Part shown: one piece after another, positions 17,966-28,978 of the stretch | How the letters are laid out: each line of letters starts with the position of its first letter | How positions within the stretch are numbered: the first letter of the stretch is position 1 | Assembly: GCA_035545895.1 (NCBI GenBank) | Contig: DASZXJ010000239.1 | Span: 24,973 to 88,972 of the forward strand | Length of the DNA: 64,000 bases | Reading direction: 5' to 3' | Source of the DNA: DASZXJ01 sp035545895 | Lineage (GTDB): Bacteria; Planctomycetota; Phycisphaerae; Tepidisphaerales; Tepidisphaeraceae | Notes under the pieces: generated by a model | Database searches by the model: none | Told to the model about the DNA's origin: nothing | What the model saw: the letters and a program-made list of their open reading frames with translations, nothing else | Made by a program: the position numbers and the translations under genes

Positions 17966-20900
17966 CTACTTCACTGGAGCCACCGAACTATTGGCGGCGG
18001 CCTTCGCTTCCAGCACGCGGCGATAATCGGTCGGCATGACTTTAACGAACCAGCGGATTTCACTCTCGAAATCCTTGAGGATCGCCTTGGCAACCGGCGA
18101 ATCGGTGTACTTCACATGGTTCGTCAGCAGCCGCTTGATCGTTTCGACATCTTCAGTATTGAACGCCGACGATGGTTCAAGCTCGACCATGCCGGTGTTG
18201 CAGAGTTTTTCGAACATTGAGTTGTCGTCATAGACGTACGCGATGCCGCCGCTCATGCCCGAGGCGAAGTTTCGCCCGGTTTGGCCGATGATGACGACGC
18301 GCCCGCCGGTCATGTATTCGCAGCCATGGTCGCCGACGCCTTCGACAACCGCACTGACGCCGGAATTGCGAACGCAGAATCGTTCACCCACCACGCCGCG
18401 AATGTAAACCTCGCCGGCAATTGCGCCATAGCAAATGACGTTACCGGCGATGATGTTGTCCTCGGCTTTGAACTTCGCCGACTTAGGCGGATAGACGATG
18501 ATCTTGCCGCCGCTTAAGCCCTTGCCGAGATAGTCGTTGGCATCGCCTTCCAGTTCGAGCGTCAATCCCCTGGCCGCGAAACAGCCGAAGCTCTGTCCGG
18601 CGGAGCCAGTGAATTTGTAATGGATCGTGTCATCCGGCAAGCCGGTAAATCCGTATTTGCGGGCGATCAACCCGCTCAGCGTCGTGCCGACCGTGCGATT
18701 GACGTTTTCGATCGCGATCTCGGCTCTGACCTTTTCACCGTTTTCCAATGCAGGCTGGGCCAGTTTGATCAATTGGGTCTGATCCAGCGATTGATCCAGG
18801 CCATGATCCTGATTCTGGGTATGGCAGCGCGTGTCGCCGTCGCGAAGTTGGGGCATGTACAGGATTGCGGACAGGTCGATGTGCCGGGCCTTCCAGTGGC
18901 TGGAGACATCGGCAAAATCGAGCATATCGGTGCGGCCGACCATGTCCCTGACCTTGCGGAAACCAAGTTCCGCCATGATCTGGCGCAACTCTTCGGCCAC
19001 GAAGAACATGAAATTGATCACGTGTTCCGGCTTGCCGGCAAACTTGCGGCGAAGCTCGGGGTCCTGCGTGGCGATGCCGACCGGGCAGGTATTCAAATGG
19101 CAGACGCGCATCATGATGCAACCCGATGCGATGAGCGGCGCGGTTGAAAAACCGACCTCTTCAGCGCCGAGCAGCATGGCGATGGCGACATCGCGGCCGG
19201 TCTTGATCTGGCCGTCGGTCTGCAGGATGACGCGGCCGCGCAGGCCGTTCATCACCAGCACCTGCTGGGTTTCAGCGATGCCCAGTTCCCACGGCAAGCC
19301 GGCATGCTTGATGCTGGTCAGTGGCGATGCGCCCGTGCCGCCGCTGTCGCCGCTGATCAGAATGTGATCCGCCTTGGCCTTGGCAACGCCCGCCGCAACC
19401 GTCCCCACGCCGACTTCGCTGACCAGCTTTACACTGACCCGCGCCTGCGGATTGCTGTTTTTCAGGTCGTGAATGAGCTGCGCCAAATCTTCGATCGAAT
19501 AAATATCGTGATGAGGCGGCGGCGAGATCAGCCCCACGCCCGGCGTGCTATGACGAATCTTGCCGACGTAATCATCGACCTTGTGGCCGGGCAACTGCCC
19601 GCCCTCGCCGGGCTTGGCGCCTTGCGCCATTTTGATCTGCAATTCCTCGGCGTTGACGAGATATTCGTTGGTCACGCCGAATCGGCCGGAGGCGACCTGC
19701 TTGATCGCGCTGCGGCGCCAATCGCCATTGGCATCTTTCTTAAAGCGATCGGGGTCTTCGCCGCCTTCACCGGTATTGGACCGTCCGCCGATGCGGTTCA
19801 TTGCAATGGCGAGGTTTTCATGCGCTTCGCGCGAGATCGAGCCGAAGCTCATCGCGCCGGTGCAGAAACGCTTGACGATTTCCTTGGCGGGTTCGACCTC
19901 CTCGATCGGCACCGCCGGCTGCGCGCCTTTGCGGAATTCGAGCAATCCGCGGAGCGTACAGCGGCCACGCGATTCGTCGTTGCTCAGTTTTGAAAATTCG
20001 CCGAACATCTTCTGCGAATCAATTCGCACGGCATGTTGCAGGCGGGCGACGCTGTCGGGGTTCCACATGTGGAACTCGCCGTCGCGACGCCACTGATAAA
20101 ATCCGCCTGTGCTCAGCACATTTTGATCGACTTCGATCGGCGGGAAACCCTTGCGATGACGCAAGAGGCATTCGCGCGCCAGCACATCCAGGCCGACGCC
20201 TTTGATTCGCGAAGGGGTCTTTGTGAAATAGCGATCGATCACATCTTCAGCCAGACCGATGGCCTCGAAAATCTGTGCGCCGCGATAGCTTTGCACCGTA
20301 CTGATGCCCATCTTGCTGGCGACTTTCAGGATCGCCTTGTTCGCGGCCTTGATGAAATTCTTCTTGGCCTGCTCCAGTGTCACGTCCTTGGGCAGCAATC
20401 CTTCCTTGTGCAGATCGGAAATGGTTTCAAACGCCAGATATGGATTGACCGCACCGGCGCCATAACCAATCAGCAGGCAGAAATGATGGGCTTCGCGCGC
20501 TTCGCCGGTTTCGATCACCAGGCCGCACTGCGTGCGCGTGCCTTCGCGAATCAGATGATGATGCACCGCGCTGCACGCCAGCAGCGACGGAATCGGCACA
20601 TGATCGCGATCGACGCCGCGATCCGAAAGCACAAGAATGGAAGCCCCGTCCTTCACTGCCTGTGCGGCGCTGGTCATCAACTCTTCCAGTGACCGCTTCA
20701 GGCCGTCTTCGCCTTCGGAGACGTTGAACAGCATCGGCAAAGTCACCGCGCGCAAGTCGCCGACCGCCACCTGACGGAGTTTTTCCAGGTCGTCATTGCC
20801 CAGGATCGGCTGCTTGAGCTTGATGAGGCGCGCATGTCCCGGCGATTCATCCAGCAGGTTTCCTTCGCGGCCCAGATAAGTGAACAGCGAAGTGACCAGT

Positions 20901-22546
20901 TCCTCGCGAATTGCATCCAGTGGCGGATTGGTCACCTGGGCAAAGAGCTGCTTGAAATAGTTGTAAAGCAGAACGGGCTGCTCGGACAGACAAGCCAGCG
21001 GCGTGTCGGTACCCATCGAGCCGATGGCCTCTTCCCCGCGCGTCGCCATCGGAGCGACGATCATTTTCAGATCTTCGTTGGTGTAACCAAACGCATGCTG
21101 GCGATGGAGAAGCGTATTGTGATCCGGCTGGATCACGCCATTGGGCTTGGGCAGCGAATCAAGTTCGATCAGGTTTTCTTCCAGCCAGCGTCGCCAGGGA
21201 CGCCGATCGACCAGGCCGCGCTTGATCTCGTTGTCGTCAACGATCCGGCCTTTCTTGGTGTCGATGAGGAAAATCTTGCCCGGCTGAAGGCGCCATTTTC
21301 TGGCGACGTCTTCGGCGGCGACCGGAATCACGCCGACTTCCGACGCCATGATACACAGGTCATCCTTGGTGACGTAATAGCGCGAGGGTCGCAGGCCGTT
21401 GCGGTCAAGAACCGCGCCCATCTGGTCGCCGTTGCAGAACGCGATGCTGGCCGGGCCGTCCCAGGGTTCCATCAGGCAGGCGTGATATTCGTAAAACGCC
21501 TTGAGGTCCGGGTCCATCTGGGCATGGTTCTGCCAGGCTTCTGGAATGAGCATGAGCACTGCGTGCGGCAGGCTGCGGCCATTGACGCAGAGGAACTGAA
21601 GCATGTTGTCCAGCGTGGCCGAGTCGGAACCCGATTCGGTCAGGATGGGAAACATCTTGGCCAGTTCATCGCCGAACGCTTCGCTGGCGAGCGAGGCATA
21701 GCGGGCGCGCATCCAGTTGCGGTTGCCGCGCAGCGTATTGATCTCACCATTGTGCGCGAGATAGCGATACGGGTGCGCCAGCCTCCAACTGGGGAACGTA
21801 TTGGTACTGAACCGTGAATGGACGACGGCAAAGTGGCTTTGAAAATCGGGATCGGACAGATCCGGGTAATAGCCGCGCAACTGCTCGGCCGTCAGCATGC
21901 CCTTATAGACCATGCGATTGGTCGAGAGCAGGCAGATATAAAATGCTTCCTTGGATGCGGGCGAGACATTTTCGCCGAACTCGATCTGGTTTTCCGCCAA
22001 TTGCCGAACCAGGTACATTCGGCGGTTGAAGTCCGCGCGGTTATAGAACGTATCTCCCATTCCGACGAAACATTGCCGGATGCGGGGTTCGGTGCGGGTG
22101 GGAGTCGGGCCGATGAATTTGCCATTGGTCGGCACGTCGCGCCAGCCCAGGACGGTCATGCCGTAGCTGCGGACGATATCCTCGAGGACGCGCTCACATT
22201 CCTCGCGGGCGACTAAATCCTTGGGCAAAAAACACATGCCGACGCCATATTCTCCCGCCTTGGGAAGCTTAAAACCCAAGCGTCGAGCTTCGCGCCGGAA
22301 GAACTTGTCAGGCGTGGCGACCATGATGCCCGCGCCGTCGCCGCTGTTGGCTTCGCAGCCGCAGGCACCGCGATGATTCATCCGCTCAAGCATCTCAAGT
22401 GCTTGTAAGACTATCTTATTGCTGGACTTACCTTTGATCTGGCAGAGGAAACCTACGCCGCAGGAATCATGTTCAAAGGCGGGATGATACAGCCCTTGCG
22501 GGGGTGGAAGGCCGTGCGAAGTCCACTGGTGATAGTCCTGGCTCAT
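17966..22546 (-). CDS. gltB: Glutamate synthase (NADPH) large chain
   Basis: 1526 residues from ATG 22546, chosen because MSQDYHQW leads directly to the family N-terminus; an upstream in-frame start at 22597 adds unrelated residues. A propeptide of about 30 residues precedes the amidotransferase nucleophile in [10 protein letters not shown]. The central and FMN-binding domains include [27 protein letters not shown] and [14 protein letters not shown]. The cluster ligands lie in [15 protein letters not shown] and the C-terminal beta-helix ends near [14 protein letters not shown]. The enzyme makes two glutamates from glutamine and 2-oxoglutarate. It is co-transcribed with gltD. Confidence 0.96.
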   Translation of the reverse strand: MSQDYHQWTSHGLPPPQGLYHPAFEHDSCGVGFLCQIKGKSSNKIVLQALEMLERMNHRGACGCEANSGDGAGIMVATPDKFFRREARRLGFKLPKAGEYGVGMCFLPKDLVAREECERVLEDIVRSYGMTVLGWRDVPTNGKFIGPTPTRTEPRIRQCFVGMGDTFYNRADFNRRMYLVRQLAENQIEFGENVSPASKEAFYICLLSTNRMVYKGMLTAEQLRGYYPDLSDPDFQSHFAVVHSRFSTNTFPSWRLAHPYRYLAHNGEINTLRGNRNWMRARYASLASEAFGDELAKMFPILTESGSDSATLDNMLQFLCVNGRSLPHAVLMLIPEAWQNHAQMDPDLKAFYEYHACLMEPWDGPASIAFCNGDQMGAVLDRNGLRPSRYYVTKDDLCIMASEVGVIPVAAEDVARKWRLQPGKIFLIDTKKGRIVDDNEIKRGLVDRRPWRRWLEENLIELDSLPKPNGVIQPDHNTLLHRQHAFGYTNEDLKMIVAPMATRGEEAIGSMGTDTPLACLSEQPVLLYNYFKQLFAQVTNPPLDAIREELVTSLFTYLGREGNLLDESPGHARLIKLKQPILGNDDLEKLRQVAVGDLRAVTLPMLFNVSEGEDGLKRSLEELMTSAAQAVKDGASILVLSDRGVDRDHVPIPSLLACSAVHHHLIREGTRTQCGLVIETGEAREAHHFCLLIGYGAGAVNPYLAFETISDLHKEGLLPKDVTLEQAKKNFIKAANKAILKVASKMGISTVQSYRGAQIFEAIGLAEDVIDRYFTKTPSRIKGVGLDVLARECLLRHRKGFPPIEVDQNVLSTGGFYQWRRDGEFHMWNPDSVARLQHAVRIDSQKMFGEFSKLSNDESRGRCTLRGLLEFRKGAQPAVPIEEVEPAKEIVKRFCTGAMSFGSISREAHENLAIAMNRIGGRSNTGEGGEDPDRFKKDANGDWRRSAIKQVASGRFGVTNEYLVNAEELQIKMAQGAKPGEGGQLPGHKVDDYVGKIRHSTPGVGLISPPPHHDIYSIEDLAQLIHDLKNSNPQARVSVKLVSEVGVGTVAAGVAKAKADHILISGDSGGTGASPLTSIKHAGLPWELGIAETQQVLVMNGLRGRVILQTDGQIKTGRDVAIAMLLGAEEVGFSTAPLIASGCIMMRVCHLNTCPVGIATQDPELRRKFAGKPEHVINFMFFVAEELRQIMAELGFRKVRDMVGRTDMLDFADVSSHWKARHIDLSAILYMPQLRDGDTRCHTQNQDHGLDQSLDQTQLIKLAQPALENGEKVRAEIAIENVNRTVGTTLSGLIARKYGFTGLPDDTIHYKFTGSAGQSFGCFAARGLTLELEGDANDYLGKGLSGGKIIVYPPKSAKFKAEDNIIAGNVICYGAIAGEVYIRGVVGERFCVRNSGVSAVVEGVGDHGCEYMTGGRVVIIGQTGRNFASGMSGGIAYVYDDNSMFEKLCNTGMVELEPSSAFNTEDVETIKRLLTNHVKYTDSPVAKAILKDFESEIRWFVKVMPTDYRRVLEAKAAANSSVAPVK

Positions 22547-22750
22547 GGGGAACGTCCTAATAACGCGCAGCGAAGTATAGGGTTCTACGCAGCGCAATCA
22601 ACCAATTCACGCGGTAGCGTCACCCAATCCACGCCCATTTGACTAATTTCTTCGCGCGAAGGCATAAGCCACCCTTGATTGCCTATACATTAAGCAATCT
22701 GAGCGGCTTTCCGGCTAGTACGGAGAAAGAAAGCAATTATTGTTCCAATA

Positions 22751-22872
22751 GGTAGTGGGCCAGTTTGAGATTGGTTCATTTTAGCCCCGCCGCTTGCGGC
22801 GGGTTTTCGAGCGCCAAACCCGCCGCAAGCAGCGGGGCTAAAATGGCGTTGCCTGTAAACTGACCCAGTACC
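22751..22872. repeat. P1 palindromic element, copy B
   Basis: A full P1 unit in the opposite orientation to copy A, beginning GGTAGTGGGCCAGTTTGAGA and ending TAAACTGACCCAGTACC, with the TTTAGCCCCGCCG hairpin inside. It fills much of the 374-bp gap (22547-22920) between gltB and the GH35 gene. I see nothing else in that gap. Confidence 0.85.
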
Positions 22873-22920
22873 TTCCAGTATGACTTGTGGCTACTAGCGA
22901 TCGCGCATCTCAAAAGCCGC

Positions 22921-25326
22921 TTAGTAAACCACTTCAGCCGTTTCGATCAATTCCGCGTCATCAACCGCGATAGTGCTGGCATCGTCTTTGAAGTCCGGCC
23001 AGGCTTCTTTGGCGATATAGATGGGTGCATCCTTCCGCAAAGGCAGGACCTTCAATAGCAACTCCTTTTGATAGATATCAGGCCCAAACCGCTTGAGACC
23101 GACATCAAACGCGTTTCCATAATAGAAGTTGTCCGTCAAAAGCTTGCCATCGAGATAGATGCGGGCAACGTCCCCGGTATAGCGAATTCGCAGGAGCATG
23201 TCCCTGGCGGCATCGATCCCGGCAGGCAGCTTCAGGCGATATACAGCGGCCTGCTCCCATTGCGCCTCGGTGGGCATGCCCGGCTGGCCTCGCTTGCCCC
23301 TGGTGATCTCCCGCGCCGGGCCAGCTTCTTTGATTCGCTCGACAGTCGCCTGCATCCGCGCGGGTGCAGCCGGGGCCGGCGACATCGCGGCGAATTTTCC
23401 ATTTTGCAATTCTTCGACCGCCAGCTCCGCCGCCGTCGAGCCGTGAACGCGAATATGATCTCCATCAAAAATCACGCTGCCGCTACATAAAACCAATCGC
23501 TCGGTGTATCCAATCTTTTGTTTCCAGCAATTGAGTGAAGTGGCTTCGTCCAGCAGAATGATGCCCAGCCGCTTGCCATCGGGACTGCTTGCAAGGATCG
23601 ATACATCCTTGCTGGGTTTGACTTTCACGATCGCCAATTTGCCGGCCGTCGATCGCTCGCCGGTCGTTGCCTTAAAGGTCGCCAGGTCCTGATCAAACGC
23701 GAATTCCGCGGGCACATCCTTGGACTGCGCGAAGATCGCATAGGTGATGCCATCTCCCTGAATCGTGCAGACCGGTTGCGCGGTCGCGTAATTCAGTTTC
23801 ACCCCGCCAATGGTCAGATTGAACGGCCAGACGAAATAACTGTCTGCCGGCACGGTGATCGGCGCGGAGGGGAACTGGACATTTCCATTCGGCAGCTTCA
23901 CATCAAACTGCACGGCCTGCCTGGCGGGCATGGGCTGAAGTCGCTGATAGTTATTCACGAACACAAAGCCGCTGTCGCCATTGGCGCGCACCAGCCAGCG
24001 AAGGGTTTCGGTATCGCGCGCGTTGGCGGGCAATTTTTGCGGCTGCACCGGTTTCATCAACGTCAACTCCGAACCGAAATCGTGCAGGAACATGTGCATC
24101 CGCCGCAGCATGTGATAGTGCGGCCGAACCTGCCCGAACTCGCCCAATGGAGCTTGGAAATCGTAAGTCTTCACCGGCATGTCATTGGGATAATTCGATT
24201 CCTGCGATTCCTGCATCGTCGAGAGCTGGCCATCCGGATTGGTCCCGCCGTGGTACATGTAATATCCGGGCAGATTGCTGCCGGAGCCAACGCGAATCAA
24301 TGCGATTGACGCAATATCATCCGGATAAATCAGCACGCGGCGGTGATAGCTGCTCATCATTCCGCCGCCCAGTTCGCAGGTGAGATACGGATATTGCGTT
24401 GCGTTGGCGGCATCTTTTGCTTCGCGGTCGCCAAGTTGATCCGTGCCGATGGCAGCGCTGGTTCGCACGACCGGAGCAAACAAAAACTCCGTCGGATATT
24501 TTCCGGGCATCGGAGCAATCGATGAGTCCCAGAAACCCTCGGCATAGGCGCCTTCCAGCGGCAGCATCGCGCCAAACGGCACTTGCGCCCGCGTCACCGG
24601 CCAGCCGGTCTTGGTATAAATGGGAAGATCCACGCCCAGGTCCGTCGCGATTTTCTTGAGCATCATCAAGTGATCCGGCGAGCCGCTGTACTCATTTTCG
24701 AACTGCATGCCGACAATCGGCCCGCCATCTTTCCACTGCAATCCCTTGATCTGGTCGAAAATCTGCGAGTAAAGGATTTTCACGCGTTCCAGGTAAGCAG
24801 GGTCATTGGTCCGCGCGCGGCGACCCATTTCCTGCACGATGTAATCGGGTTGCCCGCCATTGCGCACTTCGCCATGACACCAGGGTCCGGCGCGCACGAT
24901 GACTGGCATACCCACATCAGCACAGGTCTTGATGAAATCGCGCAAACTCCGCTGGCCGGTCCAGTCCCACTTGTCCTTCACTTCCTCGTGGTGAATCCAA
25001 AAAACATAGGTGGCGACAATATCGATCCCGCCGGCCTTCATCTTGAGCAGTTCGTCCTTCCACTCACCGGCGGGATATCGGGCAAAGTGAAATTCGCCCA
25101 TCACCGGCAGCCAGGGTTTGCTATCGCGCAGCAGGCTGAGGTTGTTGACAGTCAATTCATGACCATCAGGCGTGCGAGCGGTTCCCAGGTGAAAAACTCC
25201 CTGCCCAGTCACCGCCGCAGGCTTTGATGCATCTACAAGAAGCGGATCGGCATCGGCGATGTGTGTTCCCGTTGCCAGAATAAAAATCCCCGTGATTCCG
25301 ATAAGCCAATGTTGAGGTGCCAGCAT
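22921..25326 (-). CDS. Exported glycoside hydrolase family 35 beta-galactosidase-like
   Basis: 801 residues from ATG 25326, which starts a signal peptide (MLAPQHWLIGITGIFILATG, then THIADA); the longer frame to 25452 would overlap the divergent debranching-enzyme gene. The GH35 barrel starts near VMGEFHFARYPAGEWKDEL (76-94). The acid/base is Glu212 in QFENEYSG and the likely nucleophile Glu318 in TCELGGG. The C-terminal half carries jelly-roll-like domains. It probably removes terminal beta-galactose from pectin side chains or similar glycans in the periplasm or outside. The substrate is inferred from family and context. Confidence 0.87.
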   Translation of the reverse strand: MLAPQHWLIGITGIFILATGTHIADADPLLVDASKPAAVTGQGVFHLGTARTPDGHELTVNNLSLLRDSKPWLPVMGEFHFARYPAGEWKDELLKMKAGGIDIVATYVFWIHHEEVKDKWDWTGQRSLRDFIKTCADVGMPVIVRAGPWCHGEVRNGGQPDYIVQEMGRRARTNDPAYLERVKILYSQIFDQIKGLQWKDGGPIVGMQFENEYSGSPDHLMMLKKIATDLGVDLPIYTKTGWPVTRAQVPFGAMLPLEGAYAEGFWDSSIAPMPGKYPTEFLFAPVVRTSAAIGTDQLGDREAKDAANATQYPYLTCELGGGMMSSYHRRVLIYPDDIASIALIRVGSGSNLPGYYMYHGGTNPDGQLSTMQESQESNYPNDMPVKTYDFQAPLGEFGQVRPHYHMLRRMHMFLHDFGSELTLMKPVQPQKLPANARDTETLRWLVRANGDSGFVFVNNYQRLQPMPARQAVQFDVKLPNGNVQFPSAPITVPADSYFVWPFNLTIGGVKLNYATAQPVCTIQGDGITYAIFAQSKDVPAEFAFDQDLATFKATTGERSTAGKLAIVKVKPSKDVSILASSPDGKRLGIILLDEATSLNCWKQKIGYTERLVLCSGSVIFDGDHIRVHGSTAAELAVEELQNGKFAAMSPAPAAPARMQATVERIKEAGPAREITRGKRGQPGMPTEAQWEQAAVYRLKLPAGIDAARDMLLRIRYTGDVARIYLDGKLLTDNFYYGNAFDVGLKRFGPDIYQKELLLKVLPLRKDAPIYIAKEAWPDFKDDASTIAVDDAELIETAEVVY

Positions 25327-25450
25327 GACCGTACAGAGTACGCGATCCGAGGTCTTCAGTTCAACTGAGATGACGGCTCGCCACAACGCAGGTAAACAAA
25401 TCAGAATTCCCCATCCAAATTCCGATTCCGAACGATTACACTCTCGAAAC

Positions 25451-27373
25451 ATGTTTGCCTACAGCATTAAAACCCACGGTGAGCTTCAACCCGGTCTTTC
25501 TCAGGAATGGCTATTGACCAACGGCATCGGCAGTTTCAGCGGATCAACGGTCGTCGGCTGCAACACCCGCCGATATCACAGCCTGCTGTGCGCGGCCACC
25601 ATGCCGCCGGTCGGGCGGGTGGTGACACTGTCGCGCGTCGGCGAACTGCTCAAATTCGACGGCTCGGATGTCGCCCACGAATTGTCGGTCAACCAGTTTG
25701 GAGGCACATTTCATCCGCGCGGCGATCGTTATCTGCGGATGTTTCATCTCGGCGATATGGCGCAGTGGGATTATCAGATTGAAGATGTCAAAATCATCAA
25801 GCAGCTTCAACTGCTCAAAGACCGCAATACCATCGGCCTGCGATACCTGATTCACCCCGGACAGCACACGCGCATCGAGATGCAACTCATGCCGTTTGTC
25901 GCGATGCGCGATTTCCATGCGCTGCGGCACGTCGAGCCCAACTTGTTTTACGTAAACTCTGCGGAAAAGCAGGTGAGCATCGCGCAGGGCGCCACCACGC
26001 TTTACCTGCAATCCGACAAGGGCCATTTCGTACCGGGGCAGGACTGGTGGCGCGGGCATTTTTACGCCATCGAAGCCGAGCGCGGGCAGGACAACACCGA
26101 AGACCTGTTCTTACCGGGACGATTCACGTTCCAGATCACCGAGCCAACAACGATTACGATCTGGGCGTCAACAGAACCCACCGGAACGTTGGACTGGGAT
26201 TCCGCCCTTCAAGAACAGCATCTGGCGGCTGAGAAATGTTCCACTGTTTCCGTGACCATTCAAAAATTGAATCGCGCCGCCAACGACTTCATCGTCGCGA
26301 GAAAAAATCCCGACGGCACGCCGGGCGTGACGGTGATTGCGGGTTATCCCTGGTTCAGCGACTGGGGTCGCGACACGATGATCGCCCTGCCGGGACTTTT
26401 TCTCACCACGGGCCGGTTCGCGGAGGCCGCGAAAGTGTTGTCGTTGTTCGCCGCCTACGTCAGCGAGGGGATGATTCCCAATCGCTTTGACGATTACACC
26501 AACGAAACCAGTTACAACACGGTGGATGCCAGCCTCTGGTTCATCCACGCCTGCTTTGAATATCTGAAGCATTCCAAGGATTCGAAGCTGTTTGAGGAAA
26601 TGCTTTTGCCCGCCTGCCGCGCAATCGTTGCGGGGTATTCCAAGGGCACACGTTTCGGGATCAAGCTTGATCCCGCCGATGGATTAATCACGCAAGGCGA
26701 TGCCACCACTCAACTCACCTGGATGGACGCAAAGTGCGGCAATGTCGCATTCACCCCTCGACAAGGCAAACCGGTCGAAATCAATGCGCTCTGGTACAAC
26801 GCCCTTGAACTGCTCGGTGAGAACCAGTTGGCGAATCAGGTGCAAAAGAGCTTTGTCAAAGCGTTCTGGATCAGCCCGTTTCGCGGCTTATGTGATGGCG
26901 TCGATGGCGTCAACCGCGACATGCGCATTCGTCCCAATCAAATCTTCGCGGTAAGCCTGCCGCATAGCCCGCTCAATGCTGAACAGCAGCATGCGGTGGT
27001 CGAAGTCGTCAGAAGGGAATTGCTCACGCCTTACGGCCTGCGCACGCTGGCGGCGAGCGATCCACAGTATCAGCCCAAATATACCGGCGACCCGTTCTCG
27101 CGCGATCGCGCCTACCACAATGGCACGATCTGGCCATGGCTGATCGGGCCGTTCCTCGATGCATACCTCAGGGTCAACAATAGTTCAGCCGTCGCGATGG
27201 CGCAAGCGAAAGCCTGGCTGCAACCACTGCTCAACGCAATGGAAATCCACGGCTGCATCGGACAAATCTCCGAAATCTATGAAGCCGAAGCCCCCCACCG
27301 CCCCGTCGGATGCTTCGCGCAGGCGTGGAGCGTCTCGGAGGTATTAAGGATTGCTGCCAACCTGGGTTTATAG
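25451..27373 (+). CDS. Glycogen debranching enzyme / amylo-alpha-1,6-glucosidase
   Basis: 640 residues from ATG 25451; an upstream start at 25325 would overlap the divergent GH35 gene and adds a non-homologous stretch. The N-terminal domain is typical (EWLLTNGIGSFSGSTVVGCN, then TRRYHSLLCA). The catalytic (alpha/alpha)6 domain shows GYPWFSDWGRDTMIALPGL near 300-316 and the C-terminal NGTIWPWLIGPF. It hydrolyses alpha-1,6 branch points of glycogen or malto-oligosaccharides in the cytoplasm. A GH57 amylase lies 4 kb downstream. No regulator is adjacent. Confidence 0.9.
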   Translation: MFAYSIKTHGELQPGLSQEWLLTNGIGSFSGSTVVGCNTRRYHSLLCAATMPPVGRVVTLSRVGELLKFDGSDVAHELSVNQFGGTFHPRGDRYLRMFHLGDMAQWDYQIEDVKIIKQLQLLKDRNTIGLRYLIHPGQHTRIEMQLMPFVAMRDFHALRHVEPNLFYVNSAEKQVSIAQGATTLYLQSDKGHFVPGQDWWRGHFYAIEAERGQDNTEDLFLPGRFTFQITEPTTITIWASTEPTGTLDWDSALQEQHLAAEKCSTVSVTIQKLNRAANDFIVARKNPDGTPGVTVIAGYPWFSDWGRDTMIALPGLFLTTGRFAEAAKVLSLFAAYVSEGMIPNRFDDYTNETSYNTVDASLWFIHACFEYLKHSKDSKLFEEMLLPACRAIVAGYSKGTRFGIKLDPADGLITQGDATTQLTWMDAKCGNVAFTPRQGKPVEINALWYNALELLGENQLANQVQKSFVKAFWISPFRGLCDGVDGVNRDMRIRPNQIFAVSLPHSPLNAEQQHAVVEVVRRELLTPYGLRTLAASDPQYQPKYTGDPFSRDRAYHNGTIWPWLIGPFLDAYLRVNNSSAVAMAQAKAWLQPLLNAMEIHGCIGQISEIYEAEAPHRPVGCFAQAWSVSEVLRIAANLGL

Positions 27374-27387
27374 CTACGAAGCCATTG

Positions 27388-28926
27388 TTATTTCGCGACT
27401 TTTTCGACCACGATTTCCGGCTTGGACGGTTTGGCGGGATTCAGGTTAATGTTCCGGGCTGTTACTTTCTGATTGTACAAGCGCGTCTGAATTTCAATTG
27501 ACGTGATCGTCGTCGCAGGCGCATCAAAACTGAATTCCCTCGCCGTCAATCGTTCCCCGCCAACGCCGTTGGTCAATTTGCCGAGAAATAGTTGGCCGCC
27601 GGCGTCTTTACAGACCAATCGCCACGGCCCTTCCTGCCCCGCCATCGATACATAAACGATCGCTTTGCCGTCGCGTTCAAACAAAGGTGTAAAGGCGGCG
27701 TTTATTTTGCCGCCATCGACCGCAACGATGGACAAGCCCGGCTTGGCGACCAGCGCCGTTTTCCATGGCTCGCTCGCAATATTCACGATCAGGTCCACGG
27801 TATCACCTTTGGCGACAAAGGCGGCAATCGTATCGCCGGGCCGGTCATCGGTTGACATCAACCAGTTGTCCGTATTGGCAAGCTCACATCGCACGCCTGT
27901 GCCTTCGGGAGCATGAACGCGCACTGCCGCCAGGTACGCCGGACCGGCATCCGCCTTAAAATTCACCTTCCTCTGCGTCGGGCGACTGATTGGCTTGCCA
28001 TCAATTGTCCGCCAATCGTCACGTTCAGGGTAGGAAGAGATGCCCAGAAACTGGATCGACAAATCCTTGTCGAGCACTACGGTGGAAGGGTCGCTCGCTG
28101 GCACGTTGTCCGCCCCTGCATCCAACGCGATTGCCGTGGGCGTCAGCACGCTGCGTAAAATCTGACCGGTTACCAGCGACGTAAAAAACATCGCCATCAC
28201 GGCGGCGGCTGCGAATTTGATCTTCACGGTGAAAAGCATGTTGGCAACCCCTTTTGCAATGATCGATGCCGAACTCATCTCTGCAGCCGATTGCGCGAGA
28301 ATCGCGACGTTCAGAGTCGATTCGACTATCGTAGCCGGCGCTGCCGTCTGATGGGCAAGTGTTACTACTATCGCGCCCGTTCCCACCACGGCGCCGCGAG
28401 ATGCAAAAAATGTCCGCAGCTTTTCAACCGCGCGGGATGTTCGTTTACGCGCTGCTTCTTCCGAGATGCCGGTGGCCATCGCGACCTCGCGATGAGTTTT
28501 CTGCTGTAGAAAACTCATAATGACACAGGTTCGATCCAGCCGAGGCAGCCGATCGATCGCATCATTCAGCAATGGCGCAAGTTCGGCATTTTCATCCGCG
28601 GTGCAATTGCTTTTGGATATCTGCGCCGCAGCCAATTCATAATGCTTTCGCCGCCTCAGCATTTTCGTTGCATTGGCCGCTGCATAACGTGTGGTTGTGA
28701 ACAGCCAGCTTGTCATGGCCGCCTCACTTTTGATGTAGTGAGCCTTCTGCAACAGCAAAATGAACACGGCCTGCGTGATGTCTTCCGCCAGATGCGCATC
28801 CCCCACCTGCCGACGCGCCGTGGCGTAAACAAAATTGATATGCCTGCCGATAAGCTCTCCCAGCGCCTCGCGATTGCGATCATGCGTCCAAGCCCGTAGC
28901 AGGTTCATATCATCTTGGCCGTTCAT
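27388..28926 (-). CDS. ECF sigma factor with membrane-spanning C-terminal extension
   Basis: 512 residues, about 2.5 times a normal ECF sigma. Region 2 lies near 10-90 (YATARRQVGDAHLAEDITQA, and SWLFTTTRYAAANATKMLRR) and region 4 near 120-170 (LPRLDRTCVIMSF, then HREVAMATGISEEAARKR). After it come a hydrophobic stretch near 180-195, a clear membrane segment near 232-255 (FAAAAVMAMFFTSLVTGQIL), and about 250 residues of export-side beta-rich domain. Such fusions are typical of planctomycete ECF groups, in which the tail may sense and restrain the sigma part. No separate anti-sigma gene is adjacent. Targets are unknown. Confidence 0.85.
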   Translation of the reverse strand: MNGQDDMNLLRAWTHDRNREALGELIGRHINFVYATARRQVGDAHLAEDITQAVFILLLQKAHYIKSEAAMTSWLFTTTRYAAANATKMLRRRKHYELAAAQISKSNCTADENAELAPLLNDAIDRLPRLDRTCVIMSFLQQKTHREVAMATGISEEAARKRTSRAVEKLRTFFASRGAVVGTGAIVVTLAHQTAAPATIVESTLNVAILAQSAAEMSSASIIAKGVANMLFTVKIKFAAAAVMAMFFTSLVTGQILRSVLTPTAIALDAGADNVPASDPSTVVLDKDLSIQFLGISSYPERDDWRTIDGKPISRPTQRKVNFKADAGPAYLAAVRVHAPEGTGVRCELANTDNWLMSTDDRPGDTIAAFVAKGDTVDLIVNIASEPWKTALVAKPGLSIVAVDGGKINAAFTPLFERDGKAIVYVSMAGQEGPWRLVCKDAGGQLFLGKLTNGVGGERLTAREFSFDAPATTITSIEIQTRLYNQKVTARNINLNPAKPSKPEIVVEKVAK

Positions 28927-28978
28927 TGCGATATCAATGTACGATGGGAACCTGAGCGGACAAGGATTTTGAAAACCG

